Of a stretch of DNA of 48,929 nt, positions 13,946 to 23,184 are shown in pieces; the stretch's first letter is position 1, and each line of letters begins with the position of its first letter. Made by a program: the position numbers and the translations under genes. The notes beneath the pieces were generated by a model. The model ran no database searches. It was not told the origin of the DNA and saw only the letters and a program-made list of their open reading frames with translations. The DNA is from JAGGYK01 sp034716155 (GTDB taxonomy: Bacteria; Desulfobacterota; Desulfomonilia; UBA1062), in assembly GCA_034716155.1 (NCBI GenBank), contig JAYEFR010000164.1, positions 1 to 48,929 on the forward strand. The letters are read 5' to 3'.

Positions 13946-15839
13946 TTATTTTTATGTAACTACACCTATCTATTATGTGAATGCCAAGCCCCATCTAGGC
14001 CATGCCTATACAACCATTATAGCTGACATAATGGCCAGGTATAATAAACTTATCGGGAAAAGGGTTTTTTTCCTTACGGGTACGGATGAACATGGGGATA
14101 AGATTACACAGACAGCTGTAGAATTGGGTACTACCCCTAAGGAATTAGCAGACGAAAACAGCGCCAGATTCAGGGCATTATGGCCTGAGATATGTATTGA
14201 AAATAATAGATTTATTAGGACTACAGAAGATCAGCATATACATACAGTGCAGAGGATCTTACAGCATGTGTACGATAAGGGGGATATATATTTTGGGGAA
14301 TACAGTGGGCACTATTGCATAGGATGCGAGAGGTTTTATGCCCCCAATGAGTTGGAAGATGGTAAGTGCCCTATACATCGTAAAGAATTAGTCCTGGTAA
14401 GCGAGCAAAACTATTTTTTTAAGATGGAGAAATATAGGCCATGGCTTATAGAGTATATAAATACACATCCGGAATTCATACGTCCCAAGCGGTATAAAAA
14501 TGAGGTATTAGGGCTGCTCAAGGAACCATTAGATGATTTGTGTATATCCAGACCGAAGAAGCGTCTGTCCTGGGGAATTGATCTCCCATTTGACCACGAT
14601 TATGTATGCTATGTATGGTTCGATGCATTGATTAACTATCTTACAGGCATAGATTATCCTGACGGGGGTAAGTTTAAAGACCGTTGGAGTGCATGCGAAC
14701 ACCTTATTGCCAAGGATATATTAAAACCGCATGCTGTATATTGGCCCACCATGTTGAGAGCTATAGGTCTAAATCCCTGTAAGCATCTAAATGTTCATGG
14801 ATACTGGAATATAGAATCCGCCAAGATGTCTAAAAGCCTGGGGAATGTTGTAGATCCTCTTGCCCTGAAGGATAAATACGGGATAGATGCATTCAGGTAT
14901 TTTCTGGTTAGGGATATGGTCTTCGGCCTGGATTCAAACTTTTCCGAAGAGGCCATGGTGGAGAGGTTCAATGCAGACCTTGCTAATGATCTTGGAAACC
15001 TGATAAGCCGTAGCACTGCTATGGTGGCCAAGTATTTTAAAGGCATACTGCCCGCACCAGGGCCTATGGAAGGCCTAGATAATGATATCAAGGCCCTGGC
15101 TTTAGGGAGCGCAGAGACTTATTCATCAAAGATGGAATCTCTTGAGTTTCATAGTGCGCTGGCAACAATATGGTCTCTGATCTCAGGGTTGAATAAATAT
15201 ATAGATCATAGCGCCCCATGGACATTGGCTAAGAATGATACCAAAAGGCTTGCTTCAGTCATATATACCCTTATAGAAGGGATTAGGTTTGTAGCAGTGA
15301 TGTTAAGCCCCGTCATGCCAATAGCAGCAGGAAAGATCCTGGATACAATTGGATATAAAGATGATATAAGCATGGAGACCCTTAGATCATTCGGTGCTTT
15401 AAGACCGGACGCCAAGATTACGGTTCAAAAGGCCTTGTTCCCCAGGGTGGAAAGGTTAATATCCAAAGATAAAAGCGATGTCCGCCAAAGGAGGAAAGAA
15501 ACGGAAATGGAGACAAACTTGATAGATATTTCTGAGTTTTCAAAGGTAGAGATGAAGGCAGGGAAGGTCTTAGATGCATCTAAGGTGGAGGGTTCTGATA
15601 AGCTTTTGCTTTTAAAGGTAGATATTGGTGAACATATCCAGATTGTAGCAGAAATGGCAAAGGAATATGCCCCTGAGGATCTTAAGGGTAAGTATATAGC
15701 TGTTGTCACCAACTTGAAGCCGGCAAAGCTGATGGGGATTACGAGTGAAGGCATGCTGTTGGCTGCTGATGCCCCAGGGGGCACATTGGCCCTACTTACC
15801 TTTGATAAAGAGCCGGTAGTTGGATCTAAGGTGAGATAA
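13938..15839 (+). CDS. metG: Methionyl-tRNA synthetase
   Basis: The protein has 633 residues from the ATG at 13938 (MSDYFYVTTPIYY), which overlaps the ricT stop. The longer in-frame extension to 13803 lies wholly inside ricT and was rejected. Class I signatures are PHLGHAYT (HIGH box) and AKMSKSLGN (KMSKS box). A zinc-binding insert has CIGCERFY and KCPIH. A C-terminal tRNA-binding (Trbp111-like) domain occupies about 525-633 (KVEMKAGKVLDASKVEGSD). It charges tRNA-Met, including the initiator, in the cytoplasm. Confidence 0.95.
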   Translation: MSDYFYVTTPIYYVNAKPHLGHAYTTIIADIMARYNKLIGKRVFFLTGTDEHGDKITQTAVELGTTPKELADENSARFRALWPEICIENNRFIRTTEDQHIHTVQRILQHVYDKGDIYFGEYSGHYCIGCERFYAPNELEDGKCPIHRKELVLVSEQNYFFKMEKYRPWLIEYINTHPEFIRPKRYKNEVLGLLKEPLDDLCISRPKKRLSWGIDLPFDHDYVCYVWFDALINYLTGIDYPDGGKFKDRWSACEHLIAKDILKPHAVYWPTMLRAIGLNPCKHLNVHGYWNIESAKMSKSLGNVVDPLALKDKYGIDAFRYFLVRDMVFGLDSNFSEEAMVERFNADLANDLGNLISRSTAMVAKYFKGILPAPGPMEGLDNDIKALALGSAETYSSKMESLEFHSALATIWSLISGLNKYIDHSAPWTLAKNDTKRLASVIYTLIEGIRFVAVMLSPVMPIAAGKILDTIGYKDDISMETLRSFGALRPDAKITVQKALFPRVERLISKDKSDVRQRRKETEMETNLIDISEFSKVEMKAGKVLDASKVEGSDKLLLLKVDIGEHIQIVAEMAKEYAPEDLKGKYIAVVTNLKPAKLMGITSEGMLLAADAPGGTLALLTFDKEPVVGSKVR

Positions 15840-15871
15840 GTATTTGATGAGATAGAGTCGAGGAGGCTTAT

Positions 15872-16219
15872 ATGCAGAAGGTTCCTTTAGGTCAGGTAAA
15901 GCCCGGGATGTTCCTTGCAAGACCTGTAACAAATGAAAAGGGTTTTGTATTGTGTGCTGAAGGCACGGAACTTACAGCTACCCTTATAGAAAGGCTTGGC
16001 AGAATGAATGTTGTAGTTGTAACCTTAAAGGGTCATCCTGTAGACATGGGTCAGGAAGAAAAGACAAAAGAAGAAAGGATAGCTCAGGCCAGCGCCAGAT
16101 TTGTAAATGTAGAAGATGACCCCATCATGGACAAGATAAAAGATGCCATAGTAGATGCGATCATGTCAGAGGAGGAAGAAGATGAAGAGGAAGAAGGGAA
16201 CGGGGGAGAAGACACTTAG
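15872..16219 (+). CDS. Small acidic protein next to HDOD gene
   Basis: This 115-residue protein starts after AGGAGG. The first 55 residues (VPLGQVKPGMFLARPVTNEKG, then LTATLIERLGRMNV, seen as adjacent stretches) resemble the small N-terminal DUF3391-like domain that precedes HD-GYP and HDOD regulators. The C-terminal tail is strongly acidic (EEEEDEEEEG). The gene ends 15 bases before the HDOD gene, so the two probably act together in a signalling or stress role. That is inferred from context, and no catalytic motif is seen. Confidence 0.7.
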   Translation: MQKVPLGQVKPGMFLARPVTNEKGFVLCAEGTELTATLIERLGRMNVVVVTLKGHPVDMGQEEKTKEERIAQASARFVNVEDDPIMDKIKDAIVDAIMSEEEEDEEEEGNGGEDT

Positions 16220-16234
16220 GCGAGGATATAACCA

Positions 16235-17077
16235 ATGAGTAAATCACAACAGATAAAGGCCATTACAAAGAAGATACGATCCCTCCCAACTCTGCCTGCT
16301 GTGGTTCAAAGATTGACCAAGATGGTAGAAAGCCCTAATGTGACAGCAAATGATGTGGGGAAAATCATATCTTCTGATCAGGTCTTGACCGCAAGGGTCT
16401 TAAGGCTGGTGAATTCCCCCTTTTATGGATTTCCCGGAAGGATCTCTTCTATAAGCCATGCAGTAATACTTTTAGGGTTTAATGTTATAAAGGGTGTCGT
16501 GCTTTCTGCCTCGGTCTTTGATCTTATGGAAAAATCCATGTTAGGTTTATGGGAACACTCTTTAGGATGTGCCATAGTCGCCGGCACTATCAGCCGCAAA
16601 CTAGGCATACCGGAACCAGAGGAAATTTCTACTGCAGCGCTTTTGCACGATATAGGCAAAGTGGTTGTAAGCGTTTCTTTAAGGGAAGATTATGATACGA
16701 TATTAAGGATAATAGATAGAGATAAGTGCCTGTTTAGGGATGCAGAATTAAGTGTACTGGGGATAGATCACAGTGCAATAGGAGGATGGCTTTCAGAAGA
16801 ATGGAATCTCCCGGAAAGATTGGCAATGCCTGTAGCATATCATCACAATCCAGATGAGATAGCAAAGCTTAAGGAAAAGGTCTATGTTGTACATATTGCT
16901 GATAGTATTGTGCGTGCGTTTGGGGTTGGCTCAGGTGGAGATCCATGGGTACAAAAGATATCGCAAAAGGCCTGGGACTATCTTGATATGGGGAGGCTGG
17001 ATTTAAGTAGTCTAATGAAGCAGATAATAGTTGATTTGGAGGACGTAGAGAATTTCAGGCTTGCCTCAATGGAGTAG
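16235..17077 (+). CDS. HDOD-domain signalling protein
   Basis: This 280-residue protein consists mainly of an HDOD domain: SLPTLPAVVQRLTKMVESP, then VLRLVNSPFYG, HAVILLGF, and LLHDIGKVV followed by YHHNP. HDOD proteins are regulatory relatives of HD phosphohydrolases and often lie in c-di-GMP networks. This one retains an HD pair (LLHDIGK), so residual phosphohydrolase activity cannot be excluded. The neighbouring GGDEF gene supports a second-messenger role. It ends with TAG, confirming that TAG is a normal stop codon in this genome. Confidence 0.88.
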   Translation: MSKSQQIKAITKKIRSLPTLPAVVQRLTKMVESPNVTANDVGKIISSDQVLTARVLRLVNSPFYGFPGRISSISHAVILLGFNVIKGVVLSASVFDLMEKSMLGLWEHSLGCAIVAGTISRKLGIPEPEEISTAALLHDIGKVVVSVSLREDYDTILRIIDRDKCLFRDAELSVLGIDHSAIGGWLSEEWNLPERLAMPVAYHHNPDEIAKLKEKVYVVHIADSIVRAFGVGSGGDPWVQKISQKAWDYLDMGRLDLSSLMKQIIVDLEDVENFRLASME

Positions 17078-17080
17078 GTA

Positions 17081-18004
17081 TTGAAGGTTACGCTTCTTAC
17101 ATCTGGTAAGGTGGATTTGCAGTTATCCAATGTTCTTGATGTGTTATTTGATGATATTAATATAATTGATAATACCAAAGACGCCATAGATAGTATCTAT
17201 ACAGACCCTCCGGACCTTATACTAGTAGAAGATTCGTTTGCGAGGGCTTCTAAAGGTAATATAATTCAGGAGCTTAAAGGGAATACTGTGTATGGGCATC
17301 TGCCTGTTGTACTTATGGTGGATCGAGAAGAGATTAAGGATATTTCTTTGGAAGACATCTTTGTTGATGATTTTATCATTATTCAGGACAAACCAATAGC
17401 GATAGAACAGCGGTTAAGGTTTACACTGTCCAGGATGCAAAGGGATCTTGACACTAGTCCGCTTACGCAACTGTCTGGAAATCAATCAATAATAAGATAC
17501 ATTCAGAGGATGTTTGATGAAGGGCAAAAGGTAGCTATTGCATGGGCAGATATCGATCATTTCAAGTCTTTTAATGATAGCTATGGGTTTTCCAGGGGAG
17601 ATGAAGTAATATTGGCTACTGCAAGGATTATAGTCAATTCTGTAGAAGAATCAAAGATAGAGCCTTTGTTTGTGGGTCATATAGGAGGGGATGATTTTGT
17701 ATTTATATGTCCAATTTTTTCCTGCAAACATTTATGCGAGGAGATCATTTCCAGGTTTGATATGATTATGCCCAATTTTTACAATGAAGATGATAGGGAA
17801 AAAGGTGAGATCTTTACAAAGGATAGAAAAGGCCAGATGAAAAAATTTCCAATAATGAGTATCTCTATAGCAGTAGTCCTCAATAAAGGGGCTTTATATA
17901 AACATTATGGTGAGGCCTTGCAAGATGCCACTGAGATAAAGTCGTATATAAAAACTCTTTCTGGGAGTAACTATATGATAGATAGGAGGAGGGAGCAGGC
18001 TTGA
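17081..18004 (+). CDS. GGDEF-domain protein with GGDDF active site
   Basis: This 307-residue protein starts at TTG, four bases after the HDOD stop. Residues 1-125 have a receiver-like alternation (DLILVEDSF, LPVVLMVD). Residues about 125-300 form a GGDEF domain beginning SPLTQLSGN rather than DPLTGLPN, with the active-site loop as GGDDF. The Asp for Glu change occurs in a known subgroup and may still allow diguanylate cyclase activity. No RxxD inhibitory site is evident. Synthesis of c-di-GMP is likely but not certain. Its stop overlaps the purB TTG start. Confidence 0.82.
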   Translation: MKVTLLTSGKVDLQLSNVLDVLFDDINIIDNTKDAIDSIYTDPPDLILVEDSFARASKGNIIQELKGNTVYGHLPVVLMVDREEIKDISLEDIFVDDFIIIQDKPIAIEQRLRFTLSRMQRDLDTSPLTQLSGNQSIIRYIQRMFDEGQKVAIAWADIDHFKSFNDSYGFSRGDEVILATARIIVNSVEESKIEPLFVGHIGGDDFVFICPIFSCKHLCEEIISRFDMIMPNFYNEDDREKGEIFTKDRKGQMKKFPIMSISIAVVLNKGALYKHYGEALQDATEIKSYIKTLSGSNYMIDRRREQA

Positions 18005-19296
18005 TACCAAGATATACAAGACCCCGGATGGCCAGGATCTGGTCGGATCAAAACAGATATCAGAAATGGCTGGATGTAGAGATTGCAGTGTGTGAGGCGT
18101 GGGCCGGATTGGGTAAGATACCCAAAGATGCCCTGAAGAATATAAAGGGGAAGGCCAACTTTGATATAAAGAGGATAGAGGAGATTGAGTCTGTTACTCG
18201 CCATGATGTGATTGCATTTGTTACATGCGTGGGGGAATATGTTGGAGATGATGCGAGGTTTATTCACATGGGGCTTACATCTTCGGATGTGCTGGATACT
18301 GCATATGCCCTTTTACTGAGAGAGTCTTCCGACGTCTTGGTAGAAGACATTAAAGATCTTATGGCCTCCATAAAGAAGTTGGCCTTTAAGTACAAGGATG
18401 CACCTATGATGGGGAGGTCTCATGGTATACATGCAGAGCCCACTACCTTTGGTCTCAAGCTTGCACTCTGGTATTCCGAGATGGAAAGAGCCCTTGACCG
18501 GATGTATGCAGCAAGGGATGTGATATCGTGTGGCAAAATATCCGGTGCTGTAGGCACATTTGCCCACACACCTCCGGATGTGGAGGAGTATGTATGCAAA
18601 AAATTAGGTATAAAACCTGCCCCTGTGAGTACTCAGATCATTCAGCGAGACAGGCATGCTCAGTTTTTTACTACCCTGGCTATTATTGCCTCCAGCATAG
18701 AGAAATTTGCAGTAGAGATCAGACATCTGCAACGGACAGAGGTGTCGGAGGTGATGGAACCCTTTGCAAAGGGACAAAAGGGATCATCAGCCATGCCTCA
18801 TAAGAAAAATCCTGTACTATCTGAGAACATTACAGGCCTTGCCAGATTATTAAGGGGGTATGCCCTCTCTGCTATGGAGGATATAGCCCTATGGCATGAG
18901 AGGGATATAAGCCATTCCAGTGTAGAAAGGGTGATTGGACCTGATGCAACATCTTTAATTGATTTTGCACTAAATAGATTCAAAGGCATAATGGATGGTC
19001 TTAGCGTGTATCCAGAGAACATGAAAAAGAATATAGATCTTACAAAGGGTTTGTGGCATTCGGGAAGGGTATTACTTGCATTGGTTGAGGAAGGCATACA
19101 AAGGGACAAGGCATATGTATGGGTACAGAGAAATGCATTGGCCGTATGGGAAGGTAGAGCTTCATTTAAAGATTTGATAGAAAGGGATAAAGATATCACC
19201 GCAGTCCTAAGTCAGGAAAGGATAGATAGTCTTTTTGAGATTTCTCAGTATTTAGCCTATGTAGACACCATAATGAAGAGGGTATTTAATGAATAA
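18001..19296 (+). CDS. purB: Adenylosuccinate lyase
   Basis: This 431-residue enzyme has the fumarase/ASL superfamily signature SSAMPHKKNPV, the early TSSDVLDTAYAL loop and the GRSHGIHAEPTTFG catalytic-His segment. It performs two purine steps, releasing fumarate from SAICAR and from adenylosuccinate. Translation starts at TTG 18001 in a four-base overlap (TTGA) with the GGDEF gene, and the N-terminus IPRYTRPRMARIW fits the family exactly. Its end overlaps pyrE by eight bases, coupling purine and pyrimidine genes. Confidence 0.95.
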   Translation: MIPRYTRPRMARIWSDQNRYQKWLDVEIAVCEAWAGLGKIPKDALKNIKGKANFDIKRIEEIESVTRHDVIAFVTCVGEYVGDDARFIHMGLTSSDVLDTAYALLLRESSDVLVEDIKDLMASIKKLAFKYKDAPMMGRSHGIHAEPTTFGLKLALWYSEMERALDRMYAARDVISCGKISGAVGTFAHTPPDVEEYVCKKLGIKPAPVSTQIIQRDRHAQFFTTLAIIASSIEKFAVEIRHLQRTEVSEVMEPFAKGQKGSSAMPHKKNPVLSENITGLARLLRGYALSAMEDIALWHERDISHSSVERVIGPDATSLIDFALNRFKGIMDGLSVYPENMKKNIDLTKGLWHSGRVLLALVEEGIQRDKAYVWVQRNALAVWEGRASFKDLIERDKDITAVLSQERIDSLFEISQYLAYVDTIMKRVFNE

Positions 19297-19822
19297 CTAT
19301 CAAGAATTGAAAGAGCTTATAAAACGAGATGCTGTCAAGTACGGTAAATTTGTCCTGTCATCCGGTAAGGTATCAGATTTCTATGCAGACCTAAGGAAGG
19401 TTACCTTAAATCCAAAGGGTGCCACATTGATAGGATCCGTTATCTTCGAGATGATAAAGGACAGAGAAATAGATGCCATAGGGGGAATGACCTTAGGTGC
19501 TGACCCTATTGCCTTGGCCACCAGTATGATTGCATTCCAATCAGGATATAATATTCGGGTCTTTGTTGTAAGAAAGGAGAAAAAGTCCCATGGGACATCC
19601 AATTGGATAGAAGGTCCTGTAGCTAAAGGACAAAGGGTTGTGATAGTAGAGGATGTGATAACTACAGGCTCTAGCACTATCAAGGCCATAGAACGGGTGG
19701 AGGCTGCAGGGCTTAAGGTGGAGATGGTCATAGTCATACTTGACAGAATGGAAGGCGGGATGGATGCCATAGAGGCCTTAGGATATAAAGTTCACAGTAT
19801 ATTTAACCGAAAAGCTCTTTGA
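19289..19822 (+). CDS. pyrE: Orotate phosphoribosyltransferase
   Basis: This 177-residue enzyme converts orotate and PRPP to OMP. It has the PRPP-binding motif VVIVEDVITTGSST, the KFVLSSGKVSDFYADLRK segment that contacts orotate, and the flexible-loop lysines in VVRKEKKSHGTS. The length is typical of the shorter PyrE subgroup. The start lies inside the purB end. Confidence 0.95.
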   Translation: MNNYQELKELIKRDAVKYGKFVLSSGKVSDFYADLRKVTLNPKGATLIGSVIFEMIKDREIDAIGGMTLGADPIALATSMIAFQSGYNIRVFVVRKEKKSHGTSNWIEGPVAKGQRVVIVEDVITTGSSTIKAIERVEAAGLKVEMVIVILDRMEGGMDAIEALGYKVHSIFNRKAL

Positions 19823-19824
19823 TA

Positions 19825-21090
19825 ATGGATACATATAGGCGACTTTTATATTTGGTAACATTTAGCATGTGGATATTGCTTGTTCCTTGTCTATTGTCGG
19901 CAAGCCAAGAAAAGGTCCCTATAGCCTTGATAGATGTCTCTGATGGTGACTATACTATATTGGTAGATAAGGCCCTACAAGAATTGTATCTTTATTCAGG
20001 AAGATCGCAGATAGAGATGTTTCCATGCTCTACCGGGAAAAACTCGGGGGACAAAGAGGTAAAGGGAGATAATCGGACACCAGACGGGATATACTTTTTC
20101 GAGGGTTTGCTGGATGGTAAGGATCTCCCTGAGTATTATGGTTGGAGGGCATATGTCTTAAACTATCCGAATTCAGTAGATAAGATTGCAGGCAAGGATG
20201 GAGATGGTATATGGATCCATGGAAGGGATGAGCCGCTTTCCTCAATGGATACCCATGGATGTATCTCACTTACAAACAGTAATTTGCATAAATTGGCAAC
20301 CCACCTTGATGCATACTGGACACCTGTAGTTATACGGGAACATATTCAATATACGGACTCTAATACGTTAGATTCCATGACGGATTCCTATAAGGATTTT
20401 ATAAAAGAATGGCTAAATGCATGGGAGAGTAGGGATATAGATAGATATAGAACCTTCTACTCGCCCAGGTTTTGCAGGCAAGGCAGATATAATATAGATG
20501 CATATATGTTATATAAAGACAAAATTTTTAATAAATATAATAATATAGCTATATCTATAGATAAATTGAGGATTATAGGCGCGGGTAAATATGTACTGGC
20601 TTATTTTTTAGAAGAGTTTGCAGGAGATCATATTCGGGATACAGGTATTAAGTATATTTATATGGAACGAAATAAGGGCAAACCAGCTATCCTGGCCGAA
20701 GATTTTGCAGGTATAACTGATGCGAAAAGGTGGCTGGCTGTTGCAGATAATCTTAGGAAGCGGCAAAGCCAGAAAATGCTCTCATTTTTAGATAAATGGA
20801 TGTATGCCTGGGAGACAAAGGATGTAGAAAAGATGAAGACATACTATACAGATACATTTCCCAATAAAAATGCTTTTTTTAGGACAAAAGCAAAGAATTT
20901 ATCCGCATATAAGTACATAGATGTAACCCTTGATGATATAAAAATTACCCGATCTGGTGTATACTGGACCGTAGCAGCCAGGCAAACATTTACAGCAGAT
21001 AGATATAAAGATGTAGGGATAAAGAAATTAAAACTGTTACTGGTTGGGGATAGATTTTTGATCCGGCAGGAGGTTTGGCAAAGATTATGA
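19825..21090 (+). CDS. Secreted YkuD L,D-transpeptidase/carboxypeptidase with two NTF2-like domains (Csd6-like)
   Basis: The protein has 421 residues from ATG 19825; an alternative TTG at 19819 overlaps pyrE. A signal peptide covers about 1-28. The YkuD domain (about 40-165) has the WIHGRDE segment with H132 and the catalytic motif as DTHGCISL (H144, C146; Thr where Ser is usual). Two tandem NTF2-like domains follow, each opening with a WLNAWESRD or WMYAWETKD pattern. The YkuD plus NTF2 layout is that of Helicobacter Csd6 and Campylobacter Pgp2, which trim peptidoglycan tetrapeptides and set helical shape. Those have one NTF2 domain; this has two. The neighbour two genes on is Csd4-like, supporting the same pathway. 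Confidence 0.82.
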   Translation: MDTYRRLLYLVTFSMWILLVPCLLSASQEKVPIALIDVSDGDYTILVDKALQELYLYSGRSQIEMFPCSTGKNSGDKEVKGDNRTPDGIYFFEGLLDGKDLPEYYGWRAYVLNYPNSVDKIAGKDGDGIWIHGRDEPLSSMDTHGCISLTNSNLHKLATHLDAYWTPVVIREHIQYTDSNTLDSMTDSYKDFIKEWLNAWESRDIDRYRTFYSPRFCRQGRYNIDAYMLYKDKIFNKYNNIAISIDKLRIIGAGKYVLAYFLEEFAGDHIRDTGIKYIYMERNKGKPAILAEDFAGITDAKRWLAVADNLRKRQSQKMLSFLDKWMYAWETKDVEKMKTYYTDTFPNKNAFFRTKAKNLSAYKYIDVTLDDIKITRSGVYWTVAARQTFTADRYKDVGIKKLKLLLVGDRFLIRQEVWQRL

Positions 21091-21761
21091 TGCATGACCC
21101 TTATCAGATAATTGTCATGCGGCCTACAGGCGGGAAGCCCATTATGACCGTACAGCCATATCTGGCAAAGGCAATACTCATATTTTTTCTTATGGTCATT
21201 ATAGCATTGGTAATCATCACATCTGCCCTTGTGCATACATGCAGACAAAGAGATAGTCTAAAAGAAAGAATTGTCTTACAGCAAGAGGAGATTAAGGATT
21301 TAAATATTTTTATTGCACACAGGGATGAGGAGATGATTGATCTGAAGAAAAAGATTACCCCTAAGACACCTCCTACAACAAGGCAGGTCAAGAAGGAACA
21401 GGTGTTACCCAAGATATATCCACCTATAGCGGAGATAACAGATCTTACCACACAGGATCAGTCTATTTCCTTTAAGGTTGTAAATGTTGATCCGGGTACG
21501 GATTTGCCGGCAACAGGTTACTTTTTTGTGGTATTCAAGAAAGATAAGATATTTGTGAGTTATCCAGAGGCAAGGCTGACAAATGGCTTGCCACAGAACT
21601 TTAGTTTGGGTATGGCATTTAATATACGAAATTTCAAACCTATAAGGTTACGCATACCAAAGATAGCTTGGGGATGGGATACCCTTACCTTTTATATCTT
21701 TGATTCCAATGGCAAGTTGAGACTTGTAATGCCTGTAAACAGGCGGGAGATATCACAATGA
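21087..21761 (+). CDS. Single-pass membrane protein with coiled coil, between cell-wall genes
   Basis: This 224-residue protein starts at ATG 21087 (overlapping the previous stop), 15 bases after GGAGG. The upstream TTG at 21075 is too close to that ribosome site. Residues about 27-48 form one membrane helix (AILIFFLMVIIALVIIT), followed by a coiled coil (about 55-90), a Pro-rich linker and a beta-rich periplasmic domain. I do not recognise the family. Its place between a Csd6-like and a Csd4-like gene, with overlaps on both sides, suggests a membrane scaffold for the two periplasmic trimming enzymes. This is inference. Confidence 0.7.
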   Translation: MMHDPYQIIVMRPTGGKPIMTVQPYLAKAILIFFLMVIIALVIITSALVHTCRQRDSLKERIVLQQEEIKDLNIFIAHRDEEMIDLKKKITPKTPPTTRQVKKEQVLPKIYPPIAEITDLTTQDQSISFKVVNVDPGTDLPATGYFFVVFKKDKIFVSYPEARLTNGLPQNFSLGMAFNIRNFKPIRLRIPKIAWGWDTLTFYIFDSNGKLRLVMPVNRREISQ

Positions 21762-23182
21762 TAAGGAAATTAGTACTTATCGTAATCTTTTTGTGGATCC
21801 CTTGCATCGCTGGGGCTGAGATGGTTCACGAGGTGTATTTTAGGGGAAGTGATCATGAACTTGATGTTTATCGGATATATGGCAAGGAAGCCGGCCCAAC
21901 CCTAATGATAATGGGTGGTATACAAGGTGATGAACCTGGTGGTTACCTGGCAGCAGACCTATATGTAGACATGGCCCTCAAAAAAGGGAATCTGATTGTT
22001 GTCCCCAGGGCAAATTTCTATTCTATATTGGTAAATGAGCGTGGTGCTACTGGAGATATGAATCGTAAATTCTCAAGTGTCTCCATCCATGATCCGGACA
22101 AGGGTGTTGTAAAGGGGATCAAGAGACTTATGGCCCAGGCAGATTATTTTTTGAATCTTCATGATGGATCTGGATTCTATGATCCTGAATACATTGATGA
22201 TATGCACAATCCAAGAAGATTCGGGCAATCCGTTATAGTAGATACAGGCAAATATATCATACCTCAGGGTGGAGAATTAGATCTTGAAGACTTGGCAGGC
22301 AGGGTTATCAAGCGGGTGAATTCATCTATTAAAGAACAAGAATATAGGTTTAAATTCAATAATCATCGAACAGCTGCTCCGGATAGTATTCACAAGGAGC
22401 AGAGGAAATCCGCTACTTTTTATGTGCTCACGCAGTTGCACAAGCCGGCTTTTGCTTCTGAGACGTCAAAATCCATCAAGGATTTTAGAAAACGGGTAAT
22501 GTTTCAGACCATGGTAATAAATGCCTTTATGAAAGAGATTGGGATTGTACCTGAGCAGCCCAGCATATATATAGATCCGCCAAAGATGGATTATGCCTTA
22601 ATATCCATAAATAATGCCAGTCCAATAGCTATATACAACGAGCAAAGAATATTTGTGGCAAAAGGAGATTCTTTAAAGGTGGTGGGTATTGTATCGAACT
22701 ATAAAAGGGGCATTGTAGCAAACATACAAGGCCTCGGACAGTTAAACGATGCAGGGCAGTCTTTTAATATGAACAGATCCACCACCATAGATATAAAAAA
22801 GGATATGTTTCCCTGTGGTATGGTTTATATCGATGTTGTTTCCAAGCTAAATCATACCTGGCTTATAACAGATGTGAATAATAAGACATATGCCCTAGGG
22901 CCTGATGATGTGATTACAGTAGAAAAAGGTTCAATAATTGAGTTGAAAGACTTTATCTATATGGGTTCTACCGATCACAGGCTTAATGTGAATTTCAAGG
23001 GGTTTGTGCCCAATTGGGAAAACAACACAGGAGAAGATCGGGGATATAAGATCGATACATCCAGACTACTGAGGAGGTATGCTACCAGAATAGATGAGAC
23101 CACAAAGCGGTATCGCATCTGTGCTATGAGGGGGGAAAAGAGAGTCGAGAACTTTTATATAGATATTATAGACGTTCACTAG
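21758..23182 (+). CDS. M99-family zinc carboxypeptidase (Csd4-like)
   Basis: This 474-residue exported protein has a signal peptide (about 1-20) and then a carboxypeptidase domain of the M99/succinylglutamate desuccinylase type. The zinc site reads MGGIQGDEPGG (Q56, E59) and LNLHDGSGF (H135). A Gln in place of the usual first His ligand is the hallmark of Helicobacter Csd4, which cuts tripeptides to dipeptides in peptidoglycan (family knowledge). A catalytic Glu is plausible in FASETSKS. Beta-rich domains follow from about 270. It overlaps its upstream neighbour by four bases, and together with the YkuD gene it makes a two-step stem-peptide trimming module. Confidence 0.82.
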   Translation: MIRKLVLIVIFLWIPCIAGAEMVHEVYFRGSDHELDVYRIYGKEAGPTLMIMGGIQGDEPGGYLAADLYVDMALKKGNLIVVPRANFYSILVNERGATGDMNRKFSSVSIHDPDKGVVKGIKRLMAQADYFLNLHDGSGFYDPEYIDDMHNPRRFGQSVIVDTGKYIIPQGGELDLEDLAGRVIKRVNSSIKEQEYRFKFNNHRTAAPDSIHKEQRKSATFYVLTQLHKPAFASETSKSIKDFRKRVMFQTMVINAFMKEIGIVPEQPSIYIDPPKMDYALISINNASPIAIYNEQRIFVAKGDSLKVVGIVSNYKRGIVANIQGLGQLNDAGQSFNMNRSTTIDIKKDMFPCGMVYIDVVSKLNHTWLITDVNNKTYALGPDDVITVEKGSIIELKDFIYMGSTDHRLNVNFKGFVPNWENNTGEDRGYKIDTSRLLRRYATRIDETTKRYRICAMRGEKRVENFYIDIIDVH

Positions 23183-23184
23183 AT

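Noticed and set aside
19381..19770. 129-codon ORF antisense to pyrE
   Set aside because: It is a shadow of the pyrE codon pattern, with no ribosome site or recognisable domain. The same holds for the antisense ORF at 31086-31673.
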